Below are positions 45,300 to 57,100 of a stretch of 64,000 nt of DNA, piece after piece. Position 1 is the first letter of the stretch. The number at the start of each line of letters is the position of its first letter. A program made the translations under genes and the position numbers. Origin of the DNA: Turnera subulata (taxonomy: Eukaryota; Streptophyta; Magnoliopsida; Malpighiales; Passifloraceae); assembly GCA_028386065.3 (NCBI GenBank), contig JAKUCV010004284.1, positions 1-64,000 of the forward strand, written 5' to 3'. Below the pieces are notes generated by a model, which saw only the letters and a list, made by a program, of their open reading frames with translations, was not told where the DNA came from and made no database searches.

Positions 45300-45939
45300 A
45301 GTCTTTCTCGATCTGATGCTTATAGGATTCATGCATTGTATTCATCTTGGTTCTACTACTTGGTTCTGCTATTTGGTTCTATAATCTAGTTCTTATTCTG
45401 GTTGTTGTTGTTTTCGAATATTCTCTATATTTCCAGATATTATGTTTAAATGTTTGGATATTGCTCTTTTGAATGTTTGAACTCTGCATGATCTTTGCTA
45501 TGTCTATACTTATGTACCCTTTCTGTAGATGCCAAAAGGGGGACAAAATTATGTGTTGATTCACTATGCAGGAACAAACAAGTGTGGTATGGATATGGTT
45601 TTTGTGAAAAATCAACAGATATGGTTTGTGTGAAAAACCAAAACTTGCACGGATCATGATATGGAGAATCAATTGATGCTGTTGATTGATCTTATGTTGA
45701 TATGAACGATATGGTTGTAACTAAAATCATACCTTTGATCAATCTAACCAAGTGTTTTGCAGGACGTGTGGAAAGAGGGAATCTGGTTTCTATAAAAAAC
45801 CACACTTTTAACTGCGTTTTGGTTTTTGTTAAAAACCTAATGTTACAATGTTGAATGTTGCACTACTCTGTATTTCTCTATACAATCGACTAATTTCTTA
45901 TGCTGAAATTGGAAACCAAAGGGGAAGATTGTTGGCTAA
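45300..45939 (+). other. Sirevirus 3' region with polypurine tracts and the first bases of its LTR
   Basis: Two purine tracts are visible, gccaaaagggggac (45531) and ccaaaggggaaga (45917). The second is followed by TGTTGGCTAA at 45930, which looks like the start of a Sirevirus LTR. After ten bases it is interrupted by the family B element at 45940. Repeated tatggtttttgtgaaaaacc-like units occur around 45594-45640. Confidence 0.6.
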
Positions 45940-47476
45940 TGTTACACCCAAATTTGACCCATGAATATTCTTCTAATTTTGATTTTGGGCATCCTCAAAC
46001 CATAAGATTAATAAGATGATTTAATTTTTGGCTAAGGCACACTTAGAATTTATTTTGGTGGATTGCATATTTTATGAATTGGGAATTTATATGTTTGAAC
46101 CTTAGGATTAATGAGATGATTTAATCTTAGCTAGTTCATTAAAATATTGTCTTATTTTATTTACTTGGGCTTTCTTATTTATTTTAACCCAATTATAATG
46201 AGATCATTTAATTTTGGGTTAAATATGAATTTGAGGGCCTAAGTTAATGAAATGTGGACCTTCCTAAGTTGAATAGCCCATAAACATATTACTTGCAGAC
46301 CAATCTTAACTCTTGATTTTCGTAGAAAATCAGAGTTAAATCATCCTTCATGGTAATGTGTTTTTTGGTATGATTTGGGCACAAAATGGGGGCTTAATTT
46401 GTAATCAATCAATTAGGAGATGATTGGGAGGAGTACTAATCCAGAAAAGAGTTGATTCTGGGTTGATTAGGGGTTAATTATGCGATGGAATCAAATCAGA
46501 GAGGAATTAAGGGGAACCGGGAGCAAAAAAGGAAAGAATGGGAAAAACGCGGGGTGTCGGGCGGCCATGGCGGGATGACCACCGGCCTTGAAGGTCTTGG
46601 CATTCATGACTACCGGCCATGGCCGCCATCCAGTCCATGACCGCCCGGTATGGCGGTCATGGACGCCCAGATTGCCTGGTTTCCCCGATTTTCTCCCCTA
46701 ATTTGATTCTACACGGTTTTGGCCCAAAGTTTTTGCTGAGACCTTGGTCATTAAGCAGGCCCACACCCCTATACTCTCCAAAACAATATGAATAGAACCC
46801 CCCACTCATATTCTAAATCATTAATCACTCATTACACACACACACCCCATAAGCTTTATTTGCTTGGAGAAACTCTACTTCTCCAAGCCTAGAAAACCTT
46901 ATATAGGCAGAAACTCTGGAGGAATTTCGTGGGTATCATCAACCTAAACCAAGGAGCTAGAGGTGGGCTACAAGAGGTAACACTAAACCCTGTTGTGTTT
47001 ACTATTTGCTGAGGTTTTGATGATGATATTGATGATATAAATGTTGTGATGCCATGAACAAGAACTACGTCGGCTTTGAACTCGGTCGCCGGGGTACGTA
47101 GGTGGTCTCTAGTGGTGTAGACTCAAGCCCAATCATTTTATTTTCTCATTTTGTTCCAATTAAATTTCTTTTCTATATATGATTTGTTTCCACACTAGAC
47201 ATACTTGCACAAGGCAAATCATGTTCATCAATTGCAAAAAGTCTCGCTCCAACACGGATGGGTGCCTATCACCTTCCCTTCCGTGACGAACCCCCGAGCC
47301 CAATATCTTTGGTTCACTAACTGGTTGCCTTAAAATAGAGTCGTGAAAGGTTTTTCCCGAATTTTACCCTATAATAAAATTTGGGTGGCAACTCCAAAGA
47401 TATTGGGTGTTGGCAAAGAAGAAGGGGTAAGGAATAGGTGAGGAGGCCCAAGTGATTTTTGGGCCAGGTCTTTACA
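45940..47476 (+). repeat. Family B 5' LTR
   Basis: Start TGTTACACCCAAATTTGACCC (altered TGTGAACACCC), end GTCTTTACA, 1537 bp. It contains aatgagatgattta units, the perfect motif ATGACCGCC-cggtat-GGCGGTCAT at 46637-46660, a decayed TATA (tatgaata, about 46789), and the intact hairpin at 46862-46888. Confidence 0.9.
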
Positions 47477-47478
47477 GC

Positions 47479-47496
47479 TGGCGACTCCACTGGGGA
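47479..47496 (+). other. Primer-binding site of the second family B element
   Basis: tggcgactccactgggga, two bases after the LTR; its complement ends in GCCA as expected for a tRNA 3' end. I associate this sequence with Ogre elements (tRNA-Arg). Confidence 0.8.
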
Positions 47497-48264
47497 TTCT
47501 GAGGGTTCAAGAAACTTTGTGCAATCGTTGAACTTTGTATGCCTTTTTATGTGTCATGATAAGTGCTTTGCATTCATGATGATTGATGTGAAGCCTCTAC
47601 CGTAAGAGGGCGAGGAAATCCGAGTCCGCTACATGCTTTCCTTAAGCAATAGTAGCTTGAGTGAACCCGTTTCTAGATGCTTAGAAATGATGGGGATTAA
47701 TTCGCCTCGAACCTCATGCGATATCCATTATCACATATGAGTAGGTCAACCTATTCCCTATCGGCAATCTTGAGCCCCCAACCAACTGCATACCATCAGC
47801 ATCTCATGCATAATAATTCAATAAGTGGTACATGCATTTGTGTGAAAAATATCATGCCTTGTGTATATGTGTTATGTCTTGTCATTTTTCTTGTTATTTT
47901 GGGGTTCGAATTTATGCATACATCGGGAATATGGGAGGAGAAAAAAAAGGAGAGATCATCCATGGTTGTCTAGCAAGCAAGAAATGTCCAATCTTCAAGA
48001 ATTGATCAGCCAAGACTCAGAAGAAGAATTATTTTATGATAATTTGAGTCAAATGTGCAGATGTCCTAAAAATTTAGAAAGTAGATTTGCATGACACATG
48101 ACATTTTGCATATTTTCAAAGCAAGTGAAGCATGACCGAGTCAGAAGTCAATCCCCACACCACCCTTTTTACCCAAACCCGTTGTTAACAATTCTTTTCT
48201 TTCTGAGCCTACCCAATTGAGATCTTGAACTCCACTTTTTCATCTTTGATAGTGAAGAGGAATC
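47497..48264 (+). other. Family B leader
   Basis: No gene is supported. The bases from 47580 match 27240-27480 of the other element, and the last part (about 47990-48090) contains a short acidic reading frame (NLQELISQDSEEELFYDNLS) that may be the remains of an upstream ORF. Confidence 0.5.
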
Positions 48265-48860
48265 ATGGGTAATGAGCATGGTGACCGGCCAAAACATATT
48301 GACAACATGGGAACGAATCCGGAGGACAGGCAAGTGGGAAAGGGCGAGCAGTTTAAACGAATAGGTCGATGCCTGCATCACGAAGTGGAAGTACCAGCAA
48401 GGTTTAGAGAATTGATTGGCAAATTGGGGATCACAGTCCTCCAATCAACGGCTCTGGGTTGGGAATTCTCTAGGATGGCCATGAAGCAACTTTGGGAGGT
48501 GATGGGACAACTCGATTCGCTTGAAGATATAATGAGGAATCTCCAATTTGAGAACACCGCCTGCCCGAGAAAATGTGAGGTTATATGAGAACTTTGAAGA
48601 CTATAAGAGAGAAGTAGAAATAGGCAAATGGGATGACGACTGGGCCAAAGCAGCAGAAGCTAGAAGACAAGATATTGCTCAAGGGGAAGCTGTATATATC
48701 AGTGAGGATGAGATAGGTTAGGAAGTCAATGGTGGGACTACTAAGGTTGGAGATCACTGCAATAAGGGGAAGAGGGCTGCCCCTACACCTATGGTGCTCT
48801 GCAAGAAGCGTCTATACCTAGATAAGATGGAATGGGTGATGGGAAAAAATATTTAGGGAT
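48265..48860 (+). pseudogene. Family B gag-like / ORF1 remnant
   Basis: An ATG at 48265 (MGNEHGDRPKHIDNMG) opens 107 codons with a helical region (ARFRELIGKLGITVLQS). A frameshift near 48560 continues as NVRLYENFEDYKREVEIGKW and EARRQDIAQGEAVYISEDE before a TAG near 48719. It is comparable in position and charge pattern to 29355-29850. No zinc finger or protease follows. Confidence 0.55.
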
Positions 48861-50029
48861 GACAATTGGGGAAGACGAGGTTTCTTTAGTCATGAATGTT
48901 GAGTCCGTTATTTTGTTTTGGAATAAAAGGGTTGTGGTTTGTCCTTGTTAGCCTCACCCCGAATAGTCAATATCATCAGTCTTATGTTATATTATATAAA
49001 TTCTATGGGATGAATGAAAGAAGATCCCACTACTTATAAGCATGGTGCTTTGAATCTTACCAAAATTTGTTAGTTTAGCTTGGGAACCAAGAAATAAACT
49101 ACCGGGACCTAATCCAGTAAATCAAATGCGTCTTAAATCTCTATGTGTTCAAATTGTATTCCAGGCTTATGAAGTCACCCTCCAAAGAAAAAAAATAGGG
49201 AAAAGAAAAAGGAAAAAAGGGAAAAGAAAAAAAACAAAAAAGGTAGGAAAAAGAATCTTGTGACTTCATAACCAATGTGCCATTTAAAACTTCCGGAAAA
49301 ACACTCCTTGGGGATTTTCGATCTTGATCTATGAAAATTGAATGTTATCCAGAAAACTCAATAATGAGCTCAGTCTAATCAATCTTGGTTCCAAAGCTAA
49401 GTTAATAAAGGGGTATGGTAAGGTTTGAATTTGGGTTATGCTCGTCAAGGAGAGTCTTTAGTTATTTGAAGTGGTGTTCTTGGGATTTTCCAAGATGAGT
49501 CTCCGTTAGTGAACGGAAAAGAGGGGATCAAAATCTGGGTCGTCTTTTGAAGGTATCACCAGGAACGAGGAAGTTGAAAGTTCTTCATCATATGGCTAAA
49601 CAGTTAGTTGTAACACATATTTGTGGAAGCAAAAATTTAAAAAAAAAAGAAAGAAAAGAGAGGGGGAATCGGTCCGCTAGGCTGAAAATCCGAAAGGGCG
49701 GCCTAGGCAAAAATTAGAACATGCCTGCTAGGATGAAAACCTGAAAGGGCGGCCTAGGCAAAAGTTAAGGCTAACGGTGTTTGGGGAGACTTGGGTCCAT
49801 GCTCATTGCCATTAAGGGAGTTGCCTGGAATATTCTTTCACGATTCGTCCGATGAATGAGCATAGGGGAATTCGAGACTTTATGGAAATCCATCAAACCA
49901 GTACCTAAGCCAACATGACAATCAATGACATACGACTTGGTCATTTTCGAAAATTATATACATGGTTGCACTTCGCATATAGGGAAAAAAAACATGCATA
50001 CATGCATTCCATCAAACTACATAGATCTA
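48861..50029 (+). other. Family B central non-coding region with doubled hairpin motif
   Basis: An A/G-rich block at 49180-49250 and a second at 49630-49670 precede two copies of the GAAA hairpin motif. The rest has no open frame of note and resembles 30520-31740 of the other element in plan. Confidence 0.55.
49676..49759 (+). other. Two tandem copies of the GAAA-capped hairpin
   Basis: Copy 1 (49676-49708) and copy 2 (49727-49759) are about 51 bases apart. Each has outer ctagg/cctag pairing and an inner stem closing GAAA: UCC-GAAA-GGG in copy 1, CCU-GAAA-GGG in copy 2. Each change leaves a G-U pair, so the fold is kept. Confidence 0.6.
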
Positions 50030-52585
50030 GAATATAGGGCATACATGCATCAAATCAAGCCCGTCTCTTCTTGTCGCGGGTCTGACGAACCGGTCAAGTG
50101 TGTTCCTGGATGGTATCCTCAGAATCACCTGATGCATGATCAGTGAGATGAGGGCTCGACTGAGGAGCAGTCGGTGGAACGAAGAGGCCATGGGGACAAG
50201 GATCTCGAGATGGTGGCATAGGACAGGGACAACCACCCTCCCTCATACAGAAAGTCAACTCAGGTATCTAAATAGCCTGGGCCGTCAGGGTGGCCTTCGC
50301 TTGCCCAATCAATATCCAGAGTCGAGATGCCTCAGCAACCGAAAGCTGTTATCAAGAGAGAATTAATTAGACCACATGAAAGGGAAGAAGATTAGTCAGT
50401 GAGATGGCCTAAGAAAGTACCGAGGTAATGTTGGTAGGGAAAGGTGGAAAATCAGGAGGAAGGCCCTCAGAAAAGGGCACCGGCAATGGATATAAGCATC
50501 ATCAAAAGACTCGAAGTCGGCCTCACAAATCGGGAGGATAGGACCAGATGCAGAAGATGAGGCCCTGGTGCTCTTCTTCTTCTTAGGAGCTGAACTCTGC
50601 TGGGAAGCGCTCGCACTAGTCACTGACCCTCCTGCCTCCGGGGTGGTCAAAGGTGGCATGAAGAACGTACTGATGTAGGAGGAATAGTCACAAGAGCTGG
50701 TCAAATTGTCGGGATGCCAATCCAAGTAATCATCCTCAGTAGCCTCGCCCTGCTCATTGATATCCCGTATGGAGATCGATGTATCAGATGGTATCATTGG
50801 TACCCCCATGGTCTGAGCACAAACATGATCCCTAAGATACCACACCCGCATTTTAGGGTATCCTATCAGACATCGGCGCAGGTCCATCTCAAAGAATTCA
50901 GCATCATCCCATACTAATCTATCCTGATAGGCCGTGAAGGTAGTGAATCGAATCTGCCAGCAAATATTCGGTAAGAAGCCATTCGAGGGATTCCAAGAAA
51001 ATGAGCAGAGTCAGTGAAGGAAGGATACTTGGCCTGACATGGCAACCCGATCCATGTAATGCCGAGCCCACTCCCGATCATGAGCATGATGCCGAGTCCC
51101 GCGGTTCTAAGAACCCCAGCGAAGAGAAACAGGCCACATCCCCCCATCCGGTGGCAACCCTGAAGCAGTCAACCCAAGTTACTCCTAACCCCACACCTGT
51201 AAGAGTCATCTAGTCAAAATGAATAAAGGGATAACTGAATGGGACGCAGAAGATAGCGGTGCCCGATATACCTCCCAGATCCAAGCTGAGCCATAAAAGT
51301 ACTTGGCAATGACCCGAGAGAAGTTGATCATCTCCCGATAAGCATTCATAAATCCCGTCGAAGCCTAGTCAATCCTTGGTCTGTCTAGATCTACAAGTGA
51401 CGCTAGCAAGTCACATCGGACCGATCACTACCCGATGCAAAGAGGGTCCTGTTCATGCTCACCAAGAACAAACCACGGGCTAGGTACTCTGGCGTCCCAG
51501 GATACTGACTATCCAAAAAGGCATCCTGCAGCCATTTGGGCGATACCTCGCCTATACGAACCCACTGAGGTACAAGACCCACTAGCTCCTGAAAGCACTC
51601 AATGCCTAGTTGCTCATCAAGGGCAACTGGGGAACCTCGAAATAGCAATCCAGTGATATGGGTAAAATCTGAGGGGGTCATTGTCATCTCGCCACAGGCC
51701 AAGTGAAAAGTGTTAGTGGTGTCCCACCAACTCTCGCCTAAAGCCGACACGGCATGCAAGTCAACCTTGTCTCCTCGGAAGGTGTGAAAGAAATCCCATA
51801 ATCCAACTCTCTTGATGATTTCTTGTACGGGTTTGTTCTTCTTCATATGGGTAAGAACCAGATGACGGGTATTGGCCCCAGCATGGCTCCGCTGCCAATC
51901 CATGGAATCTTATATAGATATGCTAGAAGAAGTCAATGCTAACGCCAACTCGGGCTCGACAGAACAAAAACAAATCCACATACATCAAGACCTGCATCAT
52001 GGGGATGGGATTACACACTTGCATCATATTTTCCAGCATCAAAACACAGTTTTATTTACGGGTCCAAACACAAGAAATTAAAAAAACCCTCTCTGGAAAA
52101 GTACAAAATTGGCCAAATTGGGACAAGCCCATCCATACTGAATCACCCAACATCAATTATATGCATCCGTATTAGCAAAACAACATCCGAATCATCCCAA
52201 CACCATCAAAATTTGCCAAGAAACCTAAATCCCCATTGGGCAAAATTTCAAATTGTGATTCCTTGTGTTCAATCCATGAAATAAGCATATGGAAAAGCAT
52301 TCTAGACATCCTTGGAGCACTTCTAAACAATCTAGCACAACATGCACCACACGAATTCAAATTTAAGGGGCATATGGGCATAAACTCAAATTTTAATTAA
52401 AATGGGATTTCAATGAGTTTTTTGTGTTGGGATCACTAACCTGAACCTTGTGGAGTTTGAGAGGAGATGTGTCTATCAGGGGATTTCAATAACAAACTTG
52501 TGTTTTCCTCCGGATTGGATTTTGGGCGGTACTTCTTCATGTAATCTTCACGCGATTTTGGGAGAATAGAAGATTTTGGTGCCAT
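50030..52585 (-). pseudogene. Antisense plant mobile domain (PMD) gene with introns, decayed
   Basis: On the minus strand, exon 1 starts at ATG 52585 (MAPKSSILPKSREDYMKKYR) and ends at 52441. A GT...AG intron of 532 bases (GTTAGT...TATATAAG) joins it in frame to exon 2 (51908-51272), with RHLVLTHMKKNKPVQEIIKR, GESWWDTTNTFHLACGEMTM and TPSDFTHITGLLF, the hallmark of PMD (aminotransferase-like) proteins. A frameshift lies near 51405. A 75-base intron (GTATAT...TTACAG, 51271-51197) leads to exon 3 from 51196, with stops, then RRCLIGYPKMRVWYLRDHV and a Ser/Lys-rich tail to about 50396; a further exon may reach 50030. PMD proteins act in the nucleus in silencing and genome stability, and PMD genes are also carried by transposons. 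Confidence 0.8.
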
Positions 52586-52860
52586 GGATGAGAAATAAGA
52601 GAGCTTGGGGAAAGAATTCTGAATATTTAAGGGGTAATGGAGTAGGAGAAATTTGAGAGGTTTTGGTGTTTTGGGGTGTTTGAATGAAATAAGAAGAGAG
52701 AGAGGGGAAAGAGGGGCATTTAAACCCGCCATAGGGCAGGCGGTCATGGCAGGAGGATCGCCCAGCCTTGGCGGTCATCCCCACATGACCGCCCTGCTCA
52801 AGCAGGTCCCCTCACATGACAGCCACCACTCCTTTGGGTTCCTCCTCGATTTCTCGCGGG
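52586..52860 (-). promoter_or_regulatory. Promoter-like region of the antisense PMD gene
   Basis: On the minus strand a TTTAAAT box (52718-52725) lies about 135 bases before the ATG and is followed by a C/T-rich leader. Upstream, GGCGGTCAT (52770-52778) and ATGACCGCC (52785-52793) face each other with a 6-nt spacer, and another GGCGGTCAT is at 52739-52747. These are the same 9-mers as in the LTR promoters of the family. Confidence 0.55.
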
Positions 52861-52979
52861 CCCCGCGCCCCGAAACGGCTTTTCCTCCGAGATAAAACCC
52901 TTGTATGTATATTTTTGAGTCCCAAATAATTCGTCCCAAATAATAAGAATTATTCCTTGAGGGCTAAACATTGATTTTC

Positions 52980-54196
52980 TAATAAATTGAGATTAGGGGC
53001 ACCATGCCTCGCTCTGACTAATTTCCAGGGGCAGGGTACCCTACCTTGATTAATGAACTTTCCAGGGGCATGGTGGGCCCATTTACTTGATTTTTTATTT
53101 TTTGGACTGGGACACTCGGGATAATTCTAAACCAGGGGTACAATAAATTTCATCTCCGAAGCTATGAATAGATAATGCTGGGGGCATCCTGTCCCATTTT
53201 GAGAAAAACAAACCAGGGGCATGATGTGCCCACATCTAGGCAAGGGGCAAGACACATCCCATTTCTTTCAAACCCACTAGGAAACCAAAAAACACGAGAC
53301 ATATGAGCTATGAACACATCCGAGCCAGACTATTTAGAACCTGAAATACCGAGAGACCAGACATCCCGACCGTGTAATGACACCTTTTCTGGATCAGTAA
53401 GGCAATGAGAGAACTGGAGATACCGAGAAAGCAGACAACCAGACCCCGAAGCAGACCAACCTGAAACCGAGAACCCCGAGAGGAACAGACCCCGAAACCA
53501 ACCAACCCAAAGTTAGAACTCTGGGATGAGTGAACCTGATACAAGTAAACCAAACCCTGAAACCGATCAACCTAAAGCCGAAACTCTGAGATGAGTGAAC
53601 CTGATACGAGTAAACCAGACCCTGAAACCGACCAACATGAAGCCGCAACCGTAAGATGAGAAAACAGAAAATCGTGAGATAAGACATAAAATTTGGTCCG
53701 ACAGACCATGAGATGAAATCAAGAGAAAGCCAAAAGCAAGACCTGAGAGAAAACAAAGGGACAAACATACCACAGCCAGGACTGAGCACCTGCCAACCTT
53801 GAGGGACAGATATCCCAAAGCTGGAACCGAGCACCCGCAAACCGTGAGGCAAGAGAACAGACCTAAGAGAAAACTAAGGGACAAATATCCCAAAGCCGGG
53901 ACCGAGCACCCACAAACCTTGAGGAACAGACATCCCACAAACTTTTAGAAGCACCGAGTATCCCAGGGAGGGCGACAAAATCCCTAGTTAACAAAGATGA
54001 GATGATTCCCAAAATCTCGGGATGAGATGATTCCCGACAATCAATAACCTTCGGGATGAGATGATTCCTAAAGTGGAGCACGGGGTGCGCCAACCATTTA
54101 CACACACCACTCACATAAATTCATTCAAATTTGGTTGCTCCTTTTTCTTGCGTTGTTTCGCCCTTAGTTTCAAAGGACTCATCAACGAGGGGCATC
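52980..54196 (+). repeat. Family B 3' tandem arrays and polypurine tract
   Basis: Blocks in order: aggggcatg units (52990-53270); long cccgaaaccgaccaaccygaag...gatgagtgaacc units of about 70 bases (53440-53640); aaagccgggaccgagcacccgcaaaccttgagg-like units (53760-53940); and gggatgagatgattcccg units (53990-54070). The end is gactcatcaacgaggggcatc. The minus-strand frames at 53308-54114 are repeat translations. Confidence 0.85.
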
Positions 54197-57100
54197 TGTG
54201 AACACCCAAATTTGACCCATGAATATTCTTCTAGTTTAGATTTTGGGCATGCTCAAACCATAAGATTAATGAGATGATTTAGTCTTTGGCTAAGGCACAC
54301 TTAGAATTTATTTTGGTGGAATGCATATTTTATGAATTGGGAATTTATATGTTTGAACTTTAGAATTAATGAGATGATTTAATCTTAGGATAAAAATATA
54401 TTAGGCCTAGTTCATTAAAATATTGTCCTATTTTATTTACATGGGCTTTGTTGTTTATTTTAACCCAATTATATTGAGATGATTTATTTTTGGATTAAGT
54501 ATGAATTTGTGGGCCTAACTTAATGAAATTTGGACCTTCCAGAGTTGAATAGCCCATAAACACAATACTTGTAGACCAATCTTAGCTCTGATTTTCGTAG
54601 AAAAACAGAGTTAAATAGTCCCTTAATGGTAAATGTGTTTTTGATATGATTTGGGCACAAATTGGGGCCTTAATGTGTAATCAATCAATAGGGAGATGAT
54701 TGGGGAGAGTACTAATCAAGAAAAGAGGTGATTCTGGGTTGATTAGGGGTTAATTACACGGTGAAATCAAATCAGAGAGGAATTAAGGGAAACCGGGAGC
54801 AAAAAAGGAAAGAACGGGGAAAACGCGGGGTGCCGGGAGGCCATCGCGGGATGACCGTCGGCCTTGGAGGTCTTGGCATCCATGACCGCCGGACATGGCG
54901 GCCCGGCGGTCATGGACGCCCAGACTGTCCGGTTTCCCCGATTTTCACCCCTAATTTGATTCTACACGGTTTTGGCCCAAATTTTTGGCTGAGACCTTGG
55001 TCATTAAGCACGCCCACACCTTTATACTCTCCAAAACACTATAAATAGGACCCCCCACTCATATTGTAAATCATCAATCACTCATTACACACACACCCCA
55101 TAAGCTTTATTTGCTTGGAGAAACTCTACTTCTCCAAGCCTAGAAAACCTTATATAGGCAGAAACTCTGGAGGAATTTCGTGGGTATCATCAGTAAAGAG
55201 GCAGCAAGGGTAGACCAAGAGGAAATCAAAGATTGAGCTAAGGAACAGGAAGAAAGTGGGTGCACAATTCAACACAAACCAAAGAGCTAGAGGTGGGCTA
55301 TGAGAGGTAACACTAAACCCTGTTGTGTTTACTGTTTGCTGAGGTTTTGATGACGATATTGATGATGTAAATGTTGTGATGCCATGAACAAGAACTACGT
55401 CGGCTTTGAACCCGGTCGCCGCGGTACGTAGGTGGTCTCTAGTGGTGGAGACTCAAGCCCAATTATTTTATTTTCTCATTTTGTTCCAATTCAATTTCTT
55501 TTTTTATATGATTTGTTTACACACTAGACATACTTGCACAAGGCATACTCATGTTCATCAATTGCAAAAAGTCTCGCCCCAACACGGATGAGTGCCTATC
55601 ACCTTCCCATCCGTGACGAACCCCCGAGCCCAATATTTTTGGTTCGCTAACTGGTTGCCTTAAAACGGAGTCGTGAAAGGTTTTTGAAACGCCCGTAACC
55701 CAAAATAACTAAATTAGTTGATTATAACATATGAAATGACCAAACTGTCCTTCTGTCCTCGGGTTACGGTATAAACCACAAATGTATCAAGAAATCAATA
55801 TACATGCTAAGGTAAACAAAACTATGTCCAAACAGAAACCGACTCAATGCAAGCCCAACTCCCAACACCGGCAACATGGGCCATGACACAATCATCATCA
55901 ATTTTATTATAAATTATATAATAAATTATCCAAGGTAAATGAGTATGCAGTGGAAGACAAAATAACATGAGAAACATAAAAGTAAGCACCCTATGGATCC
56001 GTCCCGACGAGAGGAAAACACCGCCACCTGCTGATATGCACCCTATTAAACGAACAGTTAACCTGTAAAAGATGTGAGGGGTGAGACCAACCACTGTCTC
56101 ACCATAAAAAAATAAACCAAGATATACACATGTACAAGTCAACCACGAATACACTGGTACATGGCAATAAAATTCACAGTGCACAAAGAATGTCATCAAC
56201 AGTGCACATCACAAGTTATCAACAAACTTTTATCCGACGCATGTATTTCATCGTCTTACTATGAACATAATTCTTCAGTTTTATAAGGGTTGTATATCTT
56301 ATTATTAGGGCCCTCTACTGTGAGCGTCGGGCGCGGTAGCAACTGGCCAGCTTCCCAGGGCATATGCCCAAACATAAACCATATACATATATCAGTACAC
56401 CGGAATGGATAAGTTTCGACAAGTGAAAAACCACTAACAACCAAGTGGCCGACAGCTCTAGGAGGGGCGCTCTCCTCAAATAATACATAATAGAAGAACC
56501 TTGGGCACACCCGTCTATCCCCAAGTCGCCGGCTCTGTGAGGGGTGCTCTCACCAAAAGAGTAGATAATAACAAATAACAAAGGGGTACACCCGACCATC
56601 CCCAAGGCGCCAGCTCTGTGAGGGGTACTCTCACTAATACACTATCGAGGGGCGTACCCATCTATCCCCTCGTCGCCGTCTCTGTGAGTACAACTCACTA
56701 CAAATACAGGACCCGAGGGGTACCCTCTCCCCCGCTTGGTGCTACTGGTCAACAGCCCCACAACAGAAATTATTTATCTTTTAGTATACCAGGTTGGTAA
56801 GTTGTTACTGTATTATGTATAAAGTAGTTGTATGCTCTTTAACAATTCTTGTATCATGTGTGATCCTTTTCTATCAGTACATCTCATGTACTCAAAACTT
56901 GATGACAACCATCATAGGTACCATATCATATAATTAGCACACAATATGAAAATATAACACCAGCATGGCAACCAGAGCTGACAAGAGCATACGACACAAC
57001 AAGCACCCAGACAAACAACGTTTGATAGAAACAAGAATTTATCACGTCATTTACCCATGACCATGAACCAGAGCATTGTGGGCAGTAGTGGCATACCAGA

